Origin: Pseudomonas sp. C2B4
GTDB taxonomy: Bacteria > Pseudomonadota > Gammaproteobacteria > Pseudomonadales > Pseudomonadaceae
Assembly (NCBI RefSeq): GCF_013359695.1
Contig: NZ_JABFMU010000064.1
Span: forward strand, 1 to 34,666
Direction of reading: 5' to 3'
DNA length: 34,666 nt
In this document: piece after piece, positions 14,048 through 23,603 of the stretch
Numbering within the stretch: position 1 is the stretch's first letter
Layout of the letters: every line of letters begins with the position of its first letter
The notes under the pieces: model-generated
What the model saw: the letters and a program-made list of their open reading frames with translations, nothing else
Databases searched by the model: none
Told to the model about the DNA's origin: nothing
Program-made: the position numbers and the translations under genes

Positions 14048-16951
14048 TCAGCGTCGCTGCTGCGGTAGGCGAATTCTGCCCGGCGCCCCATTCAGCACGA
14101 AGCCCGCCCAGAAGAACGGTCCGGCGGTAATCGGCACGTTGTGACCTGTCACGCTCAGGGCATTGTGCAGGCATTGCAATTGCGCATCGCGTAACGCGAG
14201 ATCACGCGGCAAACGCTCGAGATTGTCATAGAAGCGATTCATGAAAGCCTCGCCGATCTCGTCTGCAACCTGCCATAGAGACGCAAGCACGCTGTGTACA
14301 CCGCTGCGCCATAGGACCTCCGGCAAACTGATGACCCAGCGGCCGGGAATCACGTAGCTGTCCGCGGACCAGCACGCGGAGAGAGTGACATGTCGGCATG
14401 CTGAAAGGCGAAGGGCGGCGAGGTCACGAATGGTCAACCGGCGACTCGTACCGAGCTCGTCCTTGATCCACAGGCCCGATTTGTCGGGCGCGTCGGGTTC
14501 GAAGACGCTGTGGCACGCAAAGTGTGCTATCGAGGCCTCACAGAGCTCGCGGGTAACATCGGCATGGCGCGCCTGTTCGTCCAGGAACACCGAGCTCTCC
14601 ATGCCATGCGCACGCAGCCACGCGTCCGCCCTCGCGCACTCGGCTCCGACTAATTCGAGCGTGGCCTCGCCTGGCGCTTGCGCAACGCCGACGACGAGGC
14701 CCTTACCGTGCGCGATATGGTCGTCGCGTGGCCTGTACCCTGGGGAATGAAAACCGAATGAGATGGCAAAGCGCTCCACCAGATAACGGCCGCCATGCTT
14801 GAGCGCCGCGAATGGCAAGCCGTGAAGGACGTCATCAGCGATGATCGTGAGCCGGTCGATGCGGGTGGGTAACGCACCGATCCACGCGTCGAGGTTGAGC
14901 ATTTCGCCGAGCTTGACGAGTAATTCGTCCACCTGCCGCTGCCGAGCTTCGACTTCTTGCGCATCGCCGGCGACCGCGAAAAATGGCTCGTGTTGCGCAA
15001 GTTGATGCCACTGCGCCACCGTGTCGCGCAACACTCCACGCGTCACGGGCCGCACCGCGAACCCTGCGCCCAGGAACATTGACCACATTACGAGTACGCG
15101 ATCCGGTAGCACTATGAATGACACGACGGCCCTGTCTCGCGGGGCCAGTGCCATTGCGCCGAACATGCGAACGATACGCCATACTCCGTTCGCGGCAGGC
15201 ACGGGGAAGTCGTTTTCCGAGGCCCCGATCTGCTGTCCCGCCAGACCAGCCTTGAACGCGTGGAGACGATTCGTCACGTCGGAGAGCCTGCGTAATGTCA
15301 CATATCGCCCGTATAGGCGTCGCCAGGGTCGCATGGCACGCGTCGCTTCCATTGCACGCACGAGTTCTTCGACGCGTGCCTTCAGCTCGCTCTCCTGCGC
15401 GGTAAATTTATTGAGCAGAAAAATCGCCTGCTCCGGGCCCGGTAGCGACGCGCACAAAGTGTCGAGCAACTGCGCGGCATCGGAAATGATCTGTCCGGCT
15501 TCGCTCACGCGGTCAAGGTGCATCAGGTTCTCGGCGCGTTGCTGAGTGAGCCGCCACAGCTCCGGCACAAAGCCCAGCGCGTTGAATCGCGCCATTGCCT
15601 TCACAAAACATGCCTCCGCGCCCGCATGGTCGGCCCGGGCGGCACGCAGCATGCCTTCCAGCACGAGTAGCCGCGCCCTGATGATCCCCGAGTCGGAATG
15701 CGCGTAGGCCTGCTCGATCAGGTTGTAGCTGCGCACTGCCTGCGCCGGATGTGTGGCGAGCTCCCACTGGAAGACGAGTGCGCGGTCCTCGAATTGCGCG
15801 AGAAAGCTGTCCCGGTCCGACGTCTCGCCGATCTGAGTGGGCAGCGCGCGCAGGCCCGGGCCGAAAGTCAGCGTGCTCCATTCATTGGTCATCGACGTGA
15901 CGGACAGGGTCATCTCGACGGCCTGCGCCGACGAGACGCGTCGCGCCAATGCGACATGTTGGATGGACTGCGCGCGCGCCAGGAGCACCTGGTCGCCGAG
16001 TGCGCACGCAAGCGCGTGCGCGTTGTCGATCAGGCTCAACGCCTCTTCCACGCGGTTCAGCAAAACCAGCGCGTGCGCGAGATTGAGCGTAGCAACGGCC
16101 TGGGCGCGATGCAGGGCGTTCGATGCGCACAACGTCATGGCATTGCGCAGATACTGGACCGCGCTGGACAGTTCGCCACGCAGGAGCGCGATCTTTCCTT
16201 CGAGTTCCAGAGTCTGCAAGCGCGCAGCGGGCGATTGCGGATCGGCGCCGCACTGCGCGAGCGCGGCTCGCGCATCGTCGAGTCGGCCCGCTTCCAGCAG
16301 TGCGCGCGCTCTCGACACATGCAGCCCGGCTTTCGTCTGGGAAACGAGCGACTGCGAGCTTGCACCGGATGTGTGAAGGAGACCGCGCTCGAGCATGCGC
16401 AACGCGTCGCCATAGACGCCAAGCCGCATCATGAAGCCGCCCATGACGAGATAGGCACGGGTCAGGCACACGGTGCGCTCGTCCGCGGGGAAGTGGCGCC
16501 ATACGATACGCGCTTCCCACGCATCGAGCCCCGACTCATCGGTGGCAATGTCTTCCAGCGCGCCGATATGGCTCGCCAGATCGCTGAAACGCCCGACGGC
16601 GTCATCGAACCGGCCCGTGCCCAGCAGTACCTCGACACGTTTGAGTCGCGCGTAATCGGCGGCGATTGTGTTGTCCGCCTCGTCGCACAAGGTGATCATG
16701 GCTCGCAGTAGATCGTCGGCCGCTTGCGTATGGCCGAACAGCACCGCCAGCTCCGCGAGCCGTTCGATCACCATCAGGTCGGCGCCCCGAAACTGTTTGC
16801 CCCCTTCGGTGCGGCGATCCAGCAGTCGTTTCATTATCTCGCGATAGCCATCGAAGGCCTGCTGCAAGCGAGATGCCCGAAGGTCGGCCTCCGCTGACTC
16901 CATGCGTGCTCGCATCTGGTCAAGCGGGAAGGGATCGTCGGCTGCATTCAT
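14048..16951 (-). CDS. Helical-repeat (TPR-like) CHAT-domain protease, 967 aa
   Basis: Residues 1 to about 560 are helical pairs resembling TPRs (for example AFDGYREIMKRLLDRR, DALRMLERGLLHTSG, ALLEAGRLDDARAALAQC, AVATLNLAHALVLLNRVEEALSLIDNAHALA). A linker with a helical LRRLSDVTNRLHAFKAGL segment follows. Residues about 660-955 are a CHAT domain, a clan CD caspase-like peptidase. The catalytic dyad is visible: His814 in AHFACHSVF and Cys860 in TLSACWSAD, and the late SVLASLWQVADE and GPFFWAGFVLNG blocks are typical. It has no signal peptide, so it should be cytoplasmic. It follows the 1267-residue gene after a 16-bp gap with CGGAG as ribosome site, as the last gene of the five-gene operon. 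Related TPR-CHAT proteases act in CRISPR-linked and other conflict systems. Its own substrate is unknown, and the neighbouring membrane proteins are candidates. Confidence 0.9.
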   Translation of the reverse strand: MNAADDPFPLDQMRARMESAEADLRASRLQQAFDGYREIMKRLLDRRTEGGKQFRGADLMVIERLAELAVLFGHTQAADDLLRAMITLCDEADNTIAADYARLKRVEVLLGTGRFDDAVGRFSDLASHIGALEDIATDESGLDAWEARIVWRHFPADERTVCLTRAYLVMGGFMMRLGVYGDALRMLERGLLHTSGASSQSLVSQTKAGLHVSRARALLEAGRLDDARAALAQCGADPQSPAARLQTLELEGKIALLRGELSSAVQYLRNAMTLCASNALHRAQAVATLNLAHALVLLNRVEEALSLIDNAHALACALGDQVLLARAQSIQHVALARRVSSAQAVEMTLSVTSMTNEWSTLTFGPGLRALPTQIGETSDRDSFLAQFEDRALVFQWELATHPAQAVRSYNLIEQAYAHSDSGIIRARLLVLEGMLRAARADHAGAEACFVKAMARFNALGFVPELWRLTQQRAENLMHLDRVSEAGQIISDAAQLLDTLCASLPGPEQAIFLLNKFTAQESELKARVEELVRAMEATRAMRPWRRLYGRYVTLRRLSDVTNRLHAFKAGLAGQQIGASENDFPVPAANGVWRIVRMFGAMALAPRDRAVVSFIVLPDRVLVMWSMFLGAGFAVRPVTRGVLRDTVAQWHQLAQHEPFFAVAGDAQEVEARQRQVDELLVKLGEMLNLDAWIGALPTRIDRLTIIADDVLHGLPFAALKHGGRYLVERFAISFGFHSPGYRPRDDHIAHGKGLVVGVAQAPGEATLELVGAECARADAWLRAHGMESSVFLDEQARHADVTRELCEASIAHFACHSVFEPDAPDKSGLWIKDELGTSRRLTIRDLAALRLSACRHVTLSACWSADSYVIPGRWVISLPEVLWRSGVHSVLASLWQVADEIGEAFMNRFYDNLERLPRDLALRDAQLQCLHNALSVTGHNVPITAGPFFWAGFVLNGAPGRIRLPQQRR

Positions 16952-16967
16952 GGCCCGGCTCCGTGGC

Positions 16968-19900
16968 TCAGTTCGCCATCACCAAGAGAATGCGCTGGCG
17001 CCTCGGTTCAGCGGAGGTGTTAGCGTTACCGCAGCCCGGATCGTTCGCGGCCTGATCGCACGAGGGGGGCGGGGCGTTTCCAATCTGAGTCGGACGGGAG
17101 ATATGTTGCGACACCTTCGCCTTGATCGGTGTGAACTCGGTCTGATGATCGGCCGACCAGATCACCGAAGGACGATACTGAGCAATATCCCCATCCGGCA
17201 GCTCCACGACCTTGCCGAGCTTTCCGCTCACGATGTCGGGGATTGCCTTGTCGAAGGGGTTGTTCCAGTCCAGATGATCGAGGGAGGCGTTCGTTTGGCG
17301 ATAAATCACCCACTCATCGGCCCGAAAGTCCATTGCACCGGGTATTTGACTCTCAGACGGCATTCGGCGCAGTGTCGCATCGAAGTCGAAACGCTCGTCT
17401 TTCACACGCGGTGTGAGCCGGTCGATCCACGAATCGGCCTGTTTGCCGATGTGCTCGTGAAAATGCACGAAATCCGAAAAGCGTGATATGTCGCTGTGCG
17501 GATCCGGAGTGGCCACGATGCGCGCATTGACCTCGTCATAGAACGCCTTCCGGTCTATAGAGCCCAGACGTGGGGCACGGTTCAAAGCCTCGACGGCGGC
17601 GTCGGCGCGGCCGCGCTCCAGTTCGACCAGGCCGCGGCGCAGTGCAATCTCGGGACGATCGCCATAAGTGGCCCTGAGCCGGTCGAGATAGTGCAGCGCT
17701 TCGTCCACGCCCAGCTGCTTGTGGATGTCGTCTGTACGCCTGACCGCCGTCGCCACTGTGTCGTCGATCGCACGGCGGGCGGCTACCGGATCGTCTGCCA
17801 GATGCAGCGCCGCCTTGCGCAAATTACCCTGCTCGAGATTAACAACGAATTCAGAGCGCGCGGCTCCTTCGCCAGGCAGCGTGAGCTCCTTGACGTTCGA
17901 ACCGCGTGCCGCCTTGCGGATCGCGTCGAGATCGGCGCGTTGCAAGCTGTTGGCGATCGCGAGCGGAATCATGTTCGCATCCTGCGCAATCATGTGCACG
18001 ACGTCGCTCTCGCGATCGACCCAGACACTCAGATCCCCCAAGCGCGTGTGTACGGCCATGACCTCGATTGGCGCGGCCTGGTCGGGAATCGCCACGATGA
18101 TAGGTTTGCCGCCCGTTGTTTCCTTGATCATGAAATGTCCGTTGCCGAGCAACTCCGACATTTGCACGTCCGGGACCATGCGTGCCTGTATGACTGCCGT
18201 CACATCGTTCTCGAGGGCGGCGGTGCGCAGTTGCCAGTCGGGGTCGATATCCACTCGTGGCGCTTTTTCGCGTGCGAATTCCACCCATTCCCCGCCCCGC
18301 TCGAAACGCGCGAACACCGAGTCCTTACCTTGCACCTGCAAGACCGAGCTGATCATCGGGTTGCCCGGTAGCGCCGCAACCGGATCGGCGCCGCTCAGAT
18401 CACGTGCGAATGCGCTCACCCGATCCATCTTGCGCGCGTGCAGGCCGATCCTGAAGCCGTTGGCGGTGCGCTCAATGCTTAAATCGTTGAGTGGAACGTC
18501 GGCCATGCGAGACTCGATGCGAAGCGCGTCGGTCTGCATTAGCACAGTGCGTTTGAAGGGGGCATCGGAGACTTGGGTAGAGACGGAGCGCATCTTCGTG
18601 CCCTTCTTCGCCTCGGTGATGATCAGGAAGCGATCCTCGTTTACAGGCTTAAGCCTTACCAGGGCATCATCGAACGCCTTGAAGTCTCTGACCGGCTTGA
18701 GTGTGAATTGCGTCTCGTCGAAAGTCTTGATCGAAATCTGTCCTTCGGCAGTTCTGATCGCGTTCATGTTCGACGAATATTGGATGTTCGAGCGCCGCAG
18801 GACCTGATCTACACCGTTGGCGATCGACGGCCGCGCAGCGGCGTCGCGCATCGCGAGCGACACGCCGCCCGCGGTGACAGGGCCTTGTAATAGCGGCAGT
18901 GTCTCGGTCGTGGTGCCGGCATAACCGGCCTTGTGAAAGCCGACTTCGTGCCATTGATCAAAGCGCAGCGCCTTGTTGCGCTCCGCCCACTGAGGAAACA
19001 CGTTGCTGCGGTCCACTGTGACCGAGCTCAGGTAATCGAGGGGGTGCGCATTCGCTGTCTGGTTCAGCCACGCAATCACCACACTCCATTTCATTATCTC
19101 GTTCAGACGCTGGTATTGCGGCTCGTAATCGGCCACTTCTTCGTAGTGGTCGTTCCACCATTCGATGGCTGCCGCGAGGAACGCCGAGGTCTGCACTTCC
19201 TGACTGGGGGTGGCCGCGTTGTGGCCCGCCGAGTAGATCCGTGTCGCAGTGTGCGCAAACAGCATCGTGTCGTTGTCATTGGCGACCTGGTAGCCCAGAT
19301 TGGACGGCCCGAACCACAGGCGCGACTCTGACAGCTCTTCGGATTCCTTTTTGTATACATACGAGAGCTTCACGTGTGGATCGTCGACGAAATCCAAGAT
19401 GGCATTACGCCGCGGCGACGAGTCCACGAAGTCGATGATCCACAGTTTCGCGATCAGATCGGTATAAAACAACGTCATTCCCGCCGACGTGCCCTTCAGG
19501 TCGCCATCGTAGCGTGCCGCCTGATAGGAACAATCTAACCTCGCTACTTGCATCCGATTAGCGAACGGTAAGCTCATCTCGTTACGCTGCAGTTGCTCCA
19601 TCATGCGCGCATATGGACCGAAATCCTTGTTGTCCAGACCTTCGACCACCGTCTGGATGCCGCCGTCGCCGAACATGGCCCTCGCTTGCTCGGCAGGTAA
19701 TTCCTTGACGATCAACTCAAACCGCTTGCGCAGTTCGGGAAACTGGATGGCAGGGTCGAGCGAGAAGCCGGAGCCCGCGACGATATGCTGTGCAAGAACC
19801 TCTTGCGAGAGCTCCTTTTTTAATTGTTCGAGTTCAGCGTTGTAGCGCGTTTTCAGAGATGAAACGCTGGCGCCTTTCGCCACCATCGCATCGTAACGGG

Positions 19901-20771
19901 CGCCGAGCGCATCCAGACGTTCTCGCGCCTGCTTGTTGATATTTTCTTCGCGAACGCGATTGTTATGCTCGGATTGCCAGATGGCCGCAACTTCCTCCAC
20001 GCCGATCGGACTGCGATGGCCGCTCTGCAGTTTGCGCCCCCCCGCGATCAAGCCCTGGCGTGTCTTGGTCACGAATGTCAAGTTGTCTACGGAGGACATG
20101 AAATCGTTAAAGTCGGCGATGCTGGCGAGCGGCTTTTCGATGTAGCCGTATTGGGCAGAGAACAGGTCTGCATAGCTTACGTCCGGAAGGCGCGTGAGGC
20201 GCGCCATGGCGTGCTCGCCGTCCAGTGAGTATTCCACTATTTCCATGCGCTGGAACGGCTCGCCGAGGTTCTTGCGCTGCTGGTCGGCGACATGTGAAAG
20301 GTCGTCCCTGCGTTGCGCCTCACTGCGGCCAGCGGGCACGAGGGCGATTACTGTGGTTTTGTCGAGCGCTCGCGAACGTGTTTCGCCGTACTCGAAGGTG
20401 CCAAGCGCGCGCACATAGCCGTGGCGTATAGGCGGCAGGTCGAAGAGGACCTGGCTGAAGGATTGCGCGTCCAGGCCTCGGGCGCTAATCACCGTGAACA
20501 GCAGCCAATCGCGGTACTGGTCGTTACGCTCAGACGTCGTCAAGTCCTGCATGCTGATGGCGTCCGCCGAAAAGTCGACCGTTTGCGGTACGCCCACCTC
20601 GAGATCATGCGGCAGCCCGGGCAAGTTGTTGTCAGGGGTGTCCGCTTTCACCCCTTCATTCATTGATACAGATGTCGAAAGTTCGCCGTCGCTCGCCGTG
20701 TACAGATAAGCGAGCTGCCCGGCACTCGCGACCAACACAAGGATCGCCACAATGGATACGAGCTGTTTCAT
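16968..20771 (-). CDS. Very large membrane-anchored envelope protein of unknown family, 1267 aa
   Basis: I do not recognise this family. Residues 5-24 (VSIVAILVLVASAGQLAYLY) form one hydrophobic segment, either a signal anchor or an uncleaved signal, so the bulk is probably periplasmic. No lipobox is seen. Residues about 80-260 are mixed alpha/beta, and residues about 265-325 are a long charged helix likely to be coiled coil (NNRVREENINKQARERL, then LEQLKKELSQEVL). The middle (about 330-980) is mixed, with beta-rich parts. Residues about 1020-1085 look like TPR helices (ALRRGLVELERGRADAAVEAL). The only cysteine pair near the C-terminus is CDQAANDPGC, suiting a disulfide outside the cytoplasm. 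It overlaps the upstream 614-residue gene by 4 bp (ATGA), implying translational coupling. It could be a sensor, pore or protease target of this system. None of these is shown by sequence. Confidence 0.85.
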   Translation of the reverse strand: MKQLVSIVAILVLVASAGQLAYLYTASDGELSTSVSMNEGVKADTPDNNLPGLPHDLEVGVPQTVDFSADAISMQDLTTSERNDQYRDWLLFTVISARGLDAQSFSQVLFDLPPIRHGYVRALGTFEYGETRSRALDKTTVIALVPAGRSEAQRRDDLSHVADQQRKNLGEPFQRMEIVEYSLDGEHAMARLTRLPDVSYADLFSAQYGYIEKPLASIADFNDFMSSVDNLTFVTKTRQGLIAGGRKLQSGHRSPIGVEEVAAIWQSEHNNRVREENINKQARERLDALGARYDAMVAKGASVSSLKTRYNAELEQLKKELSQEVLAQHIVAGSGFSLDPAIQFPELRKRFELIVKELPAEQARAMFGDGGIQTVVEGLDNKDFGPYARMMEQLQRNEMSLPFANRMQVARLDCSYQAARYDGDLKGTSAGMTLFYTDLIAKLWIIDFVDSSPRRNAILDFVDDPHVKLSYVYKKESEELSESRLWFGPSNLGYQVANDNDTMLFAHTATRIYSAGHNAATPSQEVQTSAFLAAAIEWWNDHYEEVADYEPQYQRLNEIMKWSVVIAWLNQTANAHPLDYLSSVTVDRSNVFPQWAERNKALRFDQWHEVGFHKAGYAGTTTETLPLLQGPVTAGGVSLAMRDAAARPSIANGVDQVLRRSNIQYSSNMNAIRTAEGQISIKTFDETQFTLKPVRDFKAFDDALVRLKPVNEDRFLIITEAKKGTKMRSVSTQVSDAPFKRTVLMQTDALRIESRMADVPLNDLSIERTANGFRIGLHARKMDRVSAFARDLSGADPVAALPGNPMISSVLQVQGKDSVFARFERGGEWVEFAREKAPRVDIDPDWQLRTAALENDVTAVIQARMVPDVQMSELLGNGHFMIKETTGGKPIIVAIPDQAAPIEVMAVHTRLGDLSVWVDRESDVVHMIAQDANMIPLAIANSLQRADLDAIRKAARGSNVKELTLPGEGAARSEFVVNLEQGNLRKAALHLADDPVAARRAIDDTVATAVRRTDDIHKQLGVDEALHYLDRLRATYGDRPEIALRRGLVELERGRADAAVEALNRAPRLGSIDRKAFYDEVNARIVATPDPHSDISRFSDFVHFHEHIGKQADSWIDRLTPRVKDERFDFDATLRRMPSESQIPGAMDFRADEWVIYRQTNASLDHLDWNNPFDKAIPDIVSGKLGKVVELPDGDIAQYRPSVIWSADHQTEFTPIKAKVSQHISRPTQIGNAPPPSCDQAANDPGCGNANTSAEPRRQRILLVMAN

Positions 20772-22612
20772 GATTGCTCTCCCTGCGATGCCAGTTTGCG
20801 GTAGGTATCGATGCGGGCCGCGGCTTGCGGTTCACCAGGATTTTCCACGGTCGTGAACCAGCCGAGAAATGCATTGGCATAGGCGTTCCGCACGCTTGCC
20901 TCGCGTGGGTCGCCGATACCGAACGGGCTCGCCTGCAGAAAGCGTTCGGACGCCTCGATGATCGAATCGTAATCGGTGGAGGAAGCGCTCGTAATTTGCA
21001 TCACGGCTTCGTCGCGGGTTTGGTGCGCAGGTATTTCGATCGCGGAGAACACCCCAGCGACGACGACACTCAGTGCTGCCGCGACGGCCAGGCTGCGCGC
21101 CCCTGTATCGCCTGAACCGGCAAACCATTCGCGAAATGATACGCGGTCGCCGCTCACGGGCGACGCTGGCGGGATCATGAGCGTGGGTACGAAATCTGGT
21201 TCTGCCGGTGCATTAACCGCTGGCGTATCTTCTGACTGAGCGTCCGAATCCGCTTGTTCGCCACTCTCACGACGCCGTTGCACGATGAACGAGGCCACAC
21301 GCCGAGCGTCGACAGCGGGTAAATCGGAACTCGCAGCCTTCATATCATCGAATGCTTGCGCGAGCTCGGACTCTGCACTTGCTTCGGAGCTGAAGATTGT
21401 GATTACCGCCTCACGCAATGCCGCGAGCGCATCATTGGTGGGTCGTGTCGGCAGGGGCTCCCCAGCCAGTTCGCGCCACAAGCCAGCATCGCGAGCGACG
21501 ATCCATCTGTCGCTGAGTGCAGCCGCTTCGGTCGACTGCCTGAACGCTTCGAGCGGACCGAAGCCTGTTTTCGCATCATTGAAGAGCTTCTTGCCGGCTT
21601 CGCTCAGTTGCTTGCCTTCATCGCGTTTAAGCTCCTTCATGACGTCGTCGATGTTCGACTGAAGCTGCTGCATGCGCTCGACGAGCTGATTAAACGCTTC
21701 ATCGGCCTCGCTCAAAGCGGGGCATAGAAACATAGCCTTCTGCGACGCTACAAGCGCCTGCGCGCAGGCGTCGTCGTTGGCAAGTTGTACGCTGAGCAGG
21801 TGGTACGCCTGGCCAAGAATTTCCTGGATGGGGAGGCGGTCGGGATGCGCCTTGACGATAATCTCGAGCTCCGTAATCACCTGCCGCAGCGTGGTAATGT
21901 TCTTCGTTGCATCGTCGTTCAGCCGCTTGCATGCGCGCTCGAGTTCGAGGCTCGCCAGACGCTCCGAAAGCACCTCCTTCATTTTCGGATCTGTCACGTT
22001 GCGCAACCGGTGTATAGCCTCGTTGTATCCTCCTGCGTTCATCAACGCATTGATCTGGAACTTGATGAGCGGCAGCCGGATCACGCCCGGATCACCCCCG
22101 CAGGTTTTTCTCAAGGTCAGCACGGCCTCGATCCATGTCCCTTGCCACGACAAGTGCTCATTCGTCGTGACTGAGCAATTGTCGATGCGGCCATTTACGA
22201 ATGCGAACATCGAATCCAGAAACAGCTCGTCGGTGAGCAGCGCGCGCAGCGCGGCGCCATCGAGCACTTCCGGTCTTTCGAGCATGCGCGCCGCCGTTTC
22301 CCAATGCGCGTTGCGTGACCATTCCTTTCGAAGACGCCGAAGCAGCTCGTCCCAAAAAAAGGCAGCGGTCTCAACGCGGCCCGCGCACTCGGCCTCGAAC
22401 GCCTTGCGATGCAGTCGCAGCAGCGCAGCGATATGTAGCTCACCCGCACGACGCCGTCGCAAGACCAGCCAACCATCGTCGACCGCGTTTTTTTCGAGGG
22501 TGCATAAGGCGTCCCATGTCGGGTTGCCGTTGACGGCATCGCGAAAGAGCTCCGCCGACGGCAGCGGCAAGGTGCGCTGTCCGCACGGGCGTTCAAGAAA
22601 GCATTTGTCCAT
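20768..22612 (-). CDS. Helical-repeat protein with one C-terminal membrane span, 614 aa
   Basis: The start at 22612 has GGGGA 7 nt upstream. Residues 1 to about 310 are alpha-helical repeats, with a TPR-like part around ALMNAGGYNEAIHRLRNV and PIQEILGQAYHLLSVQLANDDACAQAL. Residues about 310-345 are a charged heptad-like helix (FNQLVERMQQLQSNIDDVMKEL). Residues about 440-490 are a low-complexity Asp/Glu/Ala/Pro linker. Residues 507-525 (SLAVAAALSVVVAGVFSAI) are one transmembrane span, leaving about 85 residues on the far side, also helical (YDSIIEASERFLQASPFG). With no signal peptide, the long N-terminus should be cytoplasmic. It could link the cytoplasmic proteases to the envelope protein encoded directly downstream, whose start overlaps its stop. 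I do not recognise a named family. Confidence 0.85.
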   Translation of the reverse strand: MDKCFLERPCGQRTLPLPSAELFRDAVNGNPTWDALCTLEKNAVDDGWLVLRRRRAGELHIAALLRLHRKAFEAECAGRVETAAFFWDELLRRLRKEWSRNAHWETAARMLERPEVLDGAALRALLTDELFLDSMFAFVNGRIDNCSVTTNEHLSWQGTWIEAVLTLRKTCGGDPGVIRLPLIKFQINALMNAGGYNEAIHRLRNVTDPKMKEVLSERLASLELERACKRLNDDATKNITTLRQVITELEIIVKAHPDRLPIQEILGQAYHLLSVQLANDDACAQALVASQKAMFLCPALSEADEAFNQLVERMQQLQSNIDDVMKELKRDEGKQLSEAGKKLFNDAKTGFGPLEAFRQSTEAAALSDRWIVARDAGLWRELAGEPLPTRPTNDALAALREAVITIFSSEASAESELAQAFDDMKAASSDLPAVDARRVASFIVQRRRESGEQADSDAQSEDTPAVNAPAEPDFVPTLMIPPASPVSGDRVSFREWFAGSGDTGARSLAVAAALSVVVAGVFSAIEIPAHQTRDEAVMQITSASSTDYDSIIEASERFLQASPFGIGDPREASVRNAYANAFLGWFTTVENPGEPQAAARIDTYRKLASQGEQS

Positions 22613-22706
22613 ATCCGGTCCCCAGAATGTGGGTTACCCAGCCAGGTGGCAGCGGCCGCCTGGGGTCATCATGCCGTCAATCAATCTGGCGCCCCTACGG
22701 CAAGGG

Positions 22707-23603
22707 CTACTCGCTGGCGCGAGTGAGCGCATCGTGAATGCGCCGGGCAATTTCCGGATCGCGTAGATAGCCGCCAATGCCGTGTCGGTTCTCGGTGTCG
22801 TTGACGACATCGTTCTTGTTTTCAATGGACGGTTTGATAGAAAACGACTGCGCATCAAGCGGATTAAGCGCAACGAGATCAAGTGGATCGCGTGCATTGA
22901 ACCAGGCCGTGACGCCTGCGGGATGCGAAATAGGTGCAAGGCGCATGCGGACGGCGCGCACGCCGAGTGGCGAGCCCAGTGTGATCAGCATGGGTACCTT
23001 CCAGCCGTGCGTCTCGGCTTCCCGGCGCAAAAGGTTATACGCCACTACCGTGCCGAGCGAATGCGCCACTACCACTGACGGCACGTCCGTGCTCAATGCT
23101 TTGCGTACGCCGGTCTCGATGCTGTCGCGGGTACCCAGGTGAGTCAGGTATCGATGCACATCACGGGTGGCGAGCGCGATGCTCACTCCACTGGCGAAGG
23201 GCACGTTACGATCCAGAGCCTTCAGAATCGCGAGCAGGCGCGCATCGTTGAACATGCCGCGAGCGATGGCGTCGCGCTCGTCCTCGTCCTGTATCTGCTC
23301 CGGCATGAGTTCGCCGCGCTCGGCTACTTCCTCGAGTACTTGCTGGATAAAGATCTGCTCGGTGCTGCTATGCGCTGCGCCTCGCACTTCAACTTCGGCG
23401 ACATGCTCGGCCGGGGTGTCGTTCACGAGGTCATAGAGTGTCTGCCCGTAATAGGGAAAGCGGACGTTCTTGGCCTGCAATGGCAGGGACAGGCCGGCCG
23501 AAGCGAGACCGCAGTCGAGTGCTGCCAGCCACTCTTCCTTCAGGGCCGAGGCGTCCTTCATTTCCTGCGAGCGACCGTGTACGAACACCAGGTTGCATTT
23601 CAT
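22707..23603 (-). CDS. Alpha/beta hydrolase (lipase/esterase-like), 298 aa
   Basis: The start at 23603 (MKCNLVFVHGRSQ) is supported by AAGGAGA 7 nt upstream and a 4-bp ATGA overlap with the caspase gene stop. A longer frame runs back inside the caspase gene without a family match. The N-terminal strand and oxyanion region LVFVHGRSQ, the nucleophile elbow VVVAHSLGTVVAYN (Ser182), the acid in WFNARDPLDLV (Asp239 or Asp242) and the base in ENRHGIGGYL (His274) complete a Ser-Asp-His triad. No signal peptide is present, so it is cytoplasmic. The substrate is unknown. In this operon a phospholipase or acyl-ester hydrolase effector role, or activation by the protease, is conceivable. A gap of 94 bp, the only sizeable one in the operon, follows before the 614-residue gene. 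Confidence 0.88.
   Translation of the reverse strand: MKCNLVFVHGRSQEMKDASALKEEWLAALDCGLASAGLSLPLQAKNVRFPYYGQTLYDLVNDTPAEHVAEVEVRGAAHSSTEQIFIQQVLEEVAERGELMPEQIQDEDERDAIARGMFNDARLLAILKALDRNVPFASGVSIALATRDVHRYLTHLGTRDSIETGVRKALSTDVPSVVVAHSLGTVVAYNLLRREAETHGWKVPMLITLGSPLGVRAVRMRLAPISHPAGVTAWFNARDPLDLVALNPLDAQSFSIKPSIENKNDVVNDTENRHGIGGYLRDPEIARRIHDALTRASE

Noticed and set aside
17496..18807. Plus-strand open frames inside the 1267-residue gene
   Set aside because: They overlap one another in different frames, have no domain patterns and no ribosome sites. The minus-strand frame is continuous for 3.8 kb with translational overlap to its neighbour.
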